64,000 nt of DNA from Sphingomonas aurantiaca (lineage in GTDB: Bacteria > Pseudomonadota > Alphaproteobacteria > Sphingomonadales > Sphingomonadaceae), in the NCBI RefSeq assembly GCF_003050705.1, contig NZ_QAOG01000004.1, positions 186,001 to 250,000 on the forward strand, written 5' to 3'. Below, piece after piece: positions 62,067 through 64,000 of this stretch (positions are counted from its first letter, which is position 1; each line of letters begins with the position of its first letter). The notes beneath the pieces are model-generated. The model did not search any database and was not told the origin of the DNA. It saw nothing but the letters and a program-made list of their open reading frames with translations. The position numbers were made by a program, and so were the translations under genes.

Positions 62067-63488
62067 TTATGCACCTTCCCTGGAACTGTAGAAATCGCTG
62101 CCGCGGACGGCGGAGTTGGCGCCGAAGAACCAGCCGATAGCCTTGCCGGAGGGGCCGCTGCGCCGCTTGGGGACGAGAAACTCGACCTTGTTGCGGACTG
62201 CTTCCATGTCCGTCCGCCACTCTTCGTATTTATTGTCGAAGGGGTCCGGCTCCTCCTTCTTGAGGTATTCCTCCTCGCGGTAGACGAAGAGGATCACGTC
62301 AGCGTCCTGCTCGATCTGTCCGCTGTCGCGCAGGTCGGACGGCATCGGTCGCTTGTCGGGACGCTTCTCGACGTCGCGGCTAAGCTGCGCCACCGCCATC
62401 ACGACGAGGCCCTCGGACTTGGCGAACTGCTTGAGCCCGACGCTGACCTCGCTCGCATGCTCGTAAGGTGACATGCCCTTGCGACTGTGAGCCATCAGCT
62501 GGAGGTAGTCGACAACGACCAGTTCGAGCTTCTCGCCCTTCGCTGCCAGCCTGCGCTTGTGGCTGCGCGCCTGGCGGATCAGCTTGGCGAGCGTCAGGCC
62601 CGAGGTTTCGTTGATCTCGATCGGCAGTTCGTCGAACCGCTCTTTGGCAGCGATGACCGCGCCCATTTCGTGCGAGCGAACTGTGCCATCACGAACGTGT
62701 TCGTACGGTACGCCGCCGCGTGGCGAGAATGTCATGTCGGCGAGCATGCGGCGGGTGAGTTCGTCGGCGCTCATCTCGAGCGAGAAAATCAGGACGCCGT
62801 GCCCCATTCCGGCGGCGCCAATTGAGTATGACGTGACCAGCGAGGTCTTGCCCATGCCGGGACGGCCGCCGACGACGACTAGGTTCGACGGGCGCAACAC
62901 GCCGATCGCGTCGTCGAGCGAGTTGATGGTCCCGCAACGGACGCCAATTATCGGTTTGCCGAAGCTGTTGATGACCACGTCGGCATACTGACCAACGGAT
63001 CCTTGCGCGGTGACGACCTGCTCCGCCAACTCGGCGACTGCTTCATCGGCGTTTGCAACCAGTTCCTCGCGCGTCACTGACAGGTCGCGCGCTGAGGCGA
63101 CGACGTCTTTCAGGCCTGCGACCATCCGCCGGCGGCTCGATAGCATGGTGATCTGGTCGAAGTACGCCTTGGTCCGCGCCTTGGGTCCTGCGTTGAGGTT
63201 GGCTGCGGCCAGCACCGAATACGCGCGTGGCCATTCGCCATCTTCGGCAAAGTGCGGGGCAAGCGTCACAACGTCGACCGCGCCGGATGCCGACTGTTCG
63301 ATCATCTTACCGTAGATGCGGCCGTACAGCGGGACCGAGAAGTCCGCCGGGCGGCAGCGATCAGCAACCTCGTCGATCAGCCGGTTGTTTGCGAGTAGAT
63401 CGCCGAGAAAGCCGATCTCGGCCTCGACGTTGTAAAGCGGGCTCGCCGTCTCGGCCGTCGCGAACTGCTCTTCGAACGCGCCGCTCAT
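62067..63488 (-). CDS. Replicative DNA helicase, DnaB family
   Basis: The 473-residue protein has an N-terminal DnaB domain (LYNVEAEIGFLGDLLANN, LYGRIYGKMIEQ) and a RecA-like core: Walker A GGRPGMGKTS, SLEMSADELTRRML, Walker B LELVVVDYLQLM, VAQLSRDVEKR and LRDSGQIEQDADVILFVYR. It unwinds phage DNA at the fork. ATG 63488 overlaps the primase-like gene end. The C-terminal FFGAN... tail is normal. Confidence 0.95.
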   Translation of the reverse strand: MSGAFEEQFATAETASPLYNVEAEIGFLGDLLANNRLIDEVADRCRPADFSVPLYGRIYGKMIEQSASGAVDVVTLAPHFAEDGEWPRAYSVLAAANLNAGPKARTKAYFDQITMLSSRRRMVAGLKDVVASARDLSVTREELVANADEAVAELAEQVVTAQGSVGQYADVVINSFGKPIIGVRCGTINSLDDAIGVLRPSNLVVVGGRPGMGKTSLVTSYSIGAAGMGHGVLIFSLEMSADELTRRMLADMTFSPRGGVPYEHVRDGTVRSHEMGAVIAAKERFDELPIEINETSGLTLAKLIRQARSHKRRLAAKGEKLELVVVDYLQLMAHSRKGMSPYEHASEVSVGLKQFAKSEGLVVMAVAQLSRDVEKRPDKRPMPSDLRDSGQIEQDADVILFVYREEEYLKKEEPDPFDNKYEEWRTDMEAVRNKVEFLVPKRRSGPSGKAIGWFFGANSAVRGSDFYSSREGA

Positions 63489-64000
63489 GTCCGGATGCCC
63501 CGCAGCTGGTCGTTCCAGTCCTTGAAGCCCTCGGCTGGCCACATGATCCGCGTCGAGTAGCCGTGCTCGATGAGCTCCTCCTCGACCTTCTCTACCGCGG
63601 CGCGGCCTGCTGCATCATTCTGGCCGGCGATCACGATCGAGACGATGCGACGCGGGTATTCGATGTAGGGCATCATCGCGGTGCCCAATGTCACCCAGAC
63701 TTCGGCACCGAGCTCCTGTGCGAGGCTCAGGCCGTCTTCAGGTCCCTCGGTCACGATCAGTTCGTCACCTACGCTGTAAGCGTCCGAGTTGATCCGGAGC
63801 GCGCCGCCCTTGATCCGACCCAGGCTGCGCTTGGGCTTGTCCATGCGCGCCTTCTGCTTACCGCCGTCGGCGAGGAAGATGCGCTGCAGACCGATCAGCT
63901 GATCGTCTCCGTCGACCACTGCGCCGACAAGGGCGGGTAGATCGGGACCACATTGACCCGTTTCATCGTCGTACCAGGCGGGCGTCGTCGCGAACCGGAT
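63485..64000 (-). CDS. Toprim-domain primase-like protein, 5' end outside the window
   Basis: The 171 visible C-terminal residues contain PALVGAVVDGDDQLIGLQRIFL and a Toprim fold: ELIVTEGPEDGLSLAQELGA (catalytic Glu), VWVTLGTAMM, VIAGQNDAAGRAAVEKVEEEL (DxD-like, here QND). This is the Toprim-containing phage primase/helicase type. It continues past 64,000 and is co-transcribed with DnaB, forming the replication module. Confidence 0.85.
   Translation of the reverse strand: MRFATTPAWYDDETGQCGPDLPALVGAVVDGDDQLIGLQRIFLADGGKQKARMDKPKRSLGRIKGGALRINSDAYSVGDELIVTEGPEDGLSLAQELGAEVWVTLGTAMMPYIEYPRRIVSIVIAGQNDAAGRAAVEKVEEELIEHGYSTRIMWPAEGFKDWNDQLRGIRT

Larger units (their letters stand above)
28656..64000. 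mobile_element. Lambda-like prophage/integrated element, right end outside the window
   Basis: A tRNA-Lys remnant marks the likely left end. From about 31.5 kb phage genes dominate, with minus-strand lysis, tail, head and packaging modules in lambda order (34.5-57.9 kb) and replication genes at the right edge. The PilZ and flagellin genes at 28.9-30.6 kb lie inside this boundary. No integrase, CI-like repressor or second att copy is visible up to 64,000. The structural core is certain; the left boundary at the tRNA fragment is an inference. Confidence 0.75.

Noticed and set aside
31130..64000. Integrase, CI-type repressor or transposase in the element
   Set aside because: I searched the translated frames for tyrosine or serine recombinase, DDE and CI motifs and found none; they probably lie beyond the window.

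Overview
The window comes from a GC-rich alphaproteobacterium, most likely of the Sphingomonadales (Sphingomonas-like). I infer this from protein flavour, codon use, the FixLJ/phosphoketolase module and many short sphingomonad-type proteins; no rRNA or other taxonomic marker is present. It has a chromosomal left part (1-28.6 kb) and a right part (28.6-64 kb) that is a lambda-like prophage running off the right edge.

Left part. Positions 34-875 hold an NTF2-like protein and ribosomal protein S21. Positions 1.1-11.1 kb form a low-oxygen module. A FixL-type haem-PAS histidine kinase, a FixJ-type regulator and a stand-alone receiver protein are encoded on the minus strand. Around them lie a quinone reductase-like flavoprotein, phosphoketolase (preceded by a 19-codon leader ORF), acetate kinase, a small unknown protein, a tandem universal stress protein, a triple-BON protein and a VIT1/CCC1-type transporter. 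Four copies of a GCGTA-n-TTCCCGA box sit upstream of these units in the right orientation, so the module looks like one FixLJ regulon. Positions 11.1-18.0 kb hold a sugar (probably L-arabinose/arabinan) cluster: amidohydrolase, FadR-type regulator, AraD1-family protein, Gfo/Idh/MocA dehydrogenase, GH51 arabinofuranosidase and a secreted alpha/beta hydrolase.

Positions 18.3-28.3 kb hold a type I polyketide synthase locus: a KS-ACP protein without AT, a large KS-AT-DH-ER protein, a third KS on the opposite strand, a small glycine-rich hydrophobic protein and an Sfp-type phosphopantetheinyl transferase. The second and third PKS genes are fused tail to tail near 25,554. Each loses its 3' part there and reads on into the antisense of the other, which is the signature of an inversion breakpoint or a misassembly.

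Right part. At 28,606-28,655 lies the 3' 50 nt of a tRNA-Lys(CTT) without its 5' half, a typical attachment-site remnant. Its orientation puts the integrated element on its right. Next come a PilZ gene split by a frameshift and a complete flagellin gene, then small phage genes, an antirepressor and, from 34.5 kb, a nearly complete set of lambda-order lysis, tail, head and packaging genes on the minus strand. These include an SGNH-esterase tail spike, a tape measure protein with an M15 peptidase domain, a gpG/gpGT-style -1 frameshift with a GGGAAAC slippery site, a protease-capsid fusion, and terminase genes with seven GTGCGGAC repeats. After a patch of small accessory genes come a DUF1376-type protein, DnaB helicase and a Toprim primase-like protein cut by the window edge. 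No integrase, repressor or second att site is visible; they should lie beyond 64 kb.
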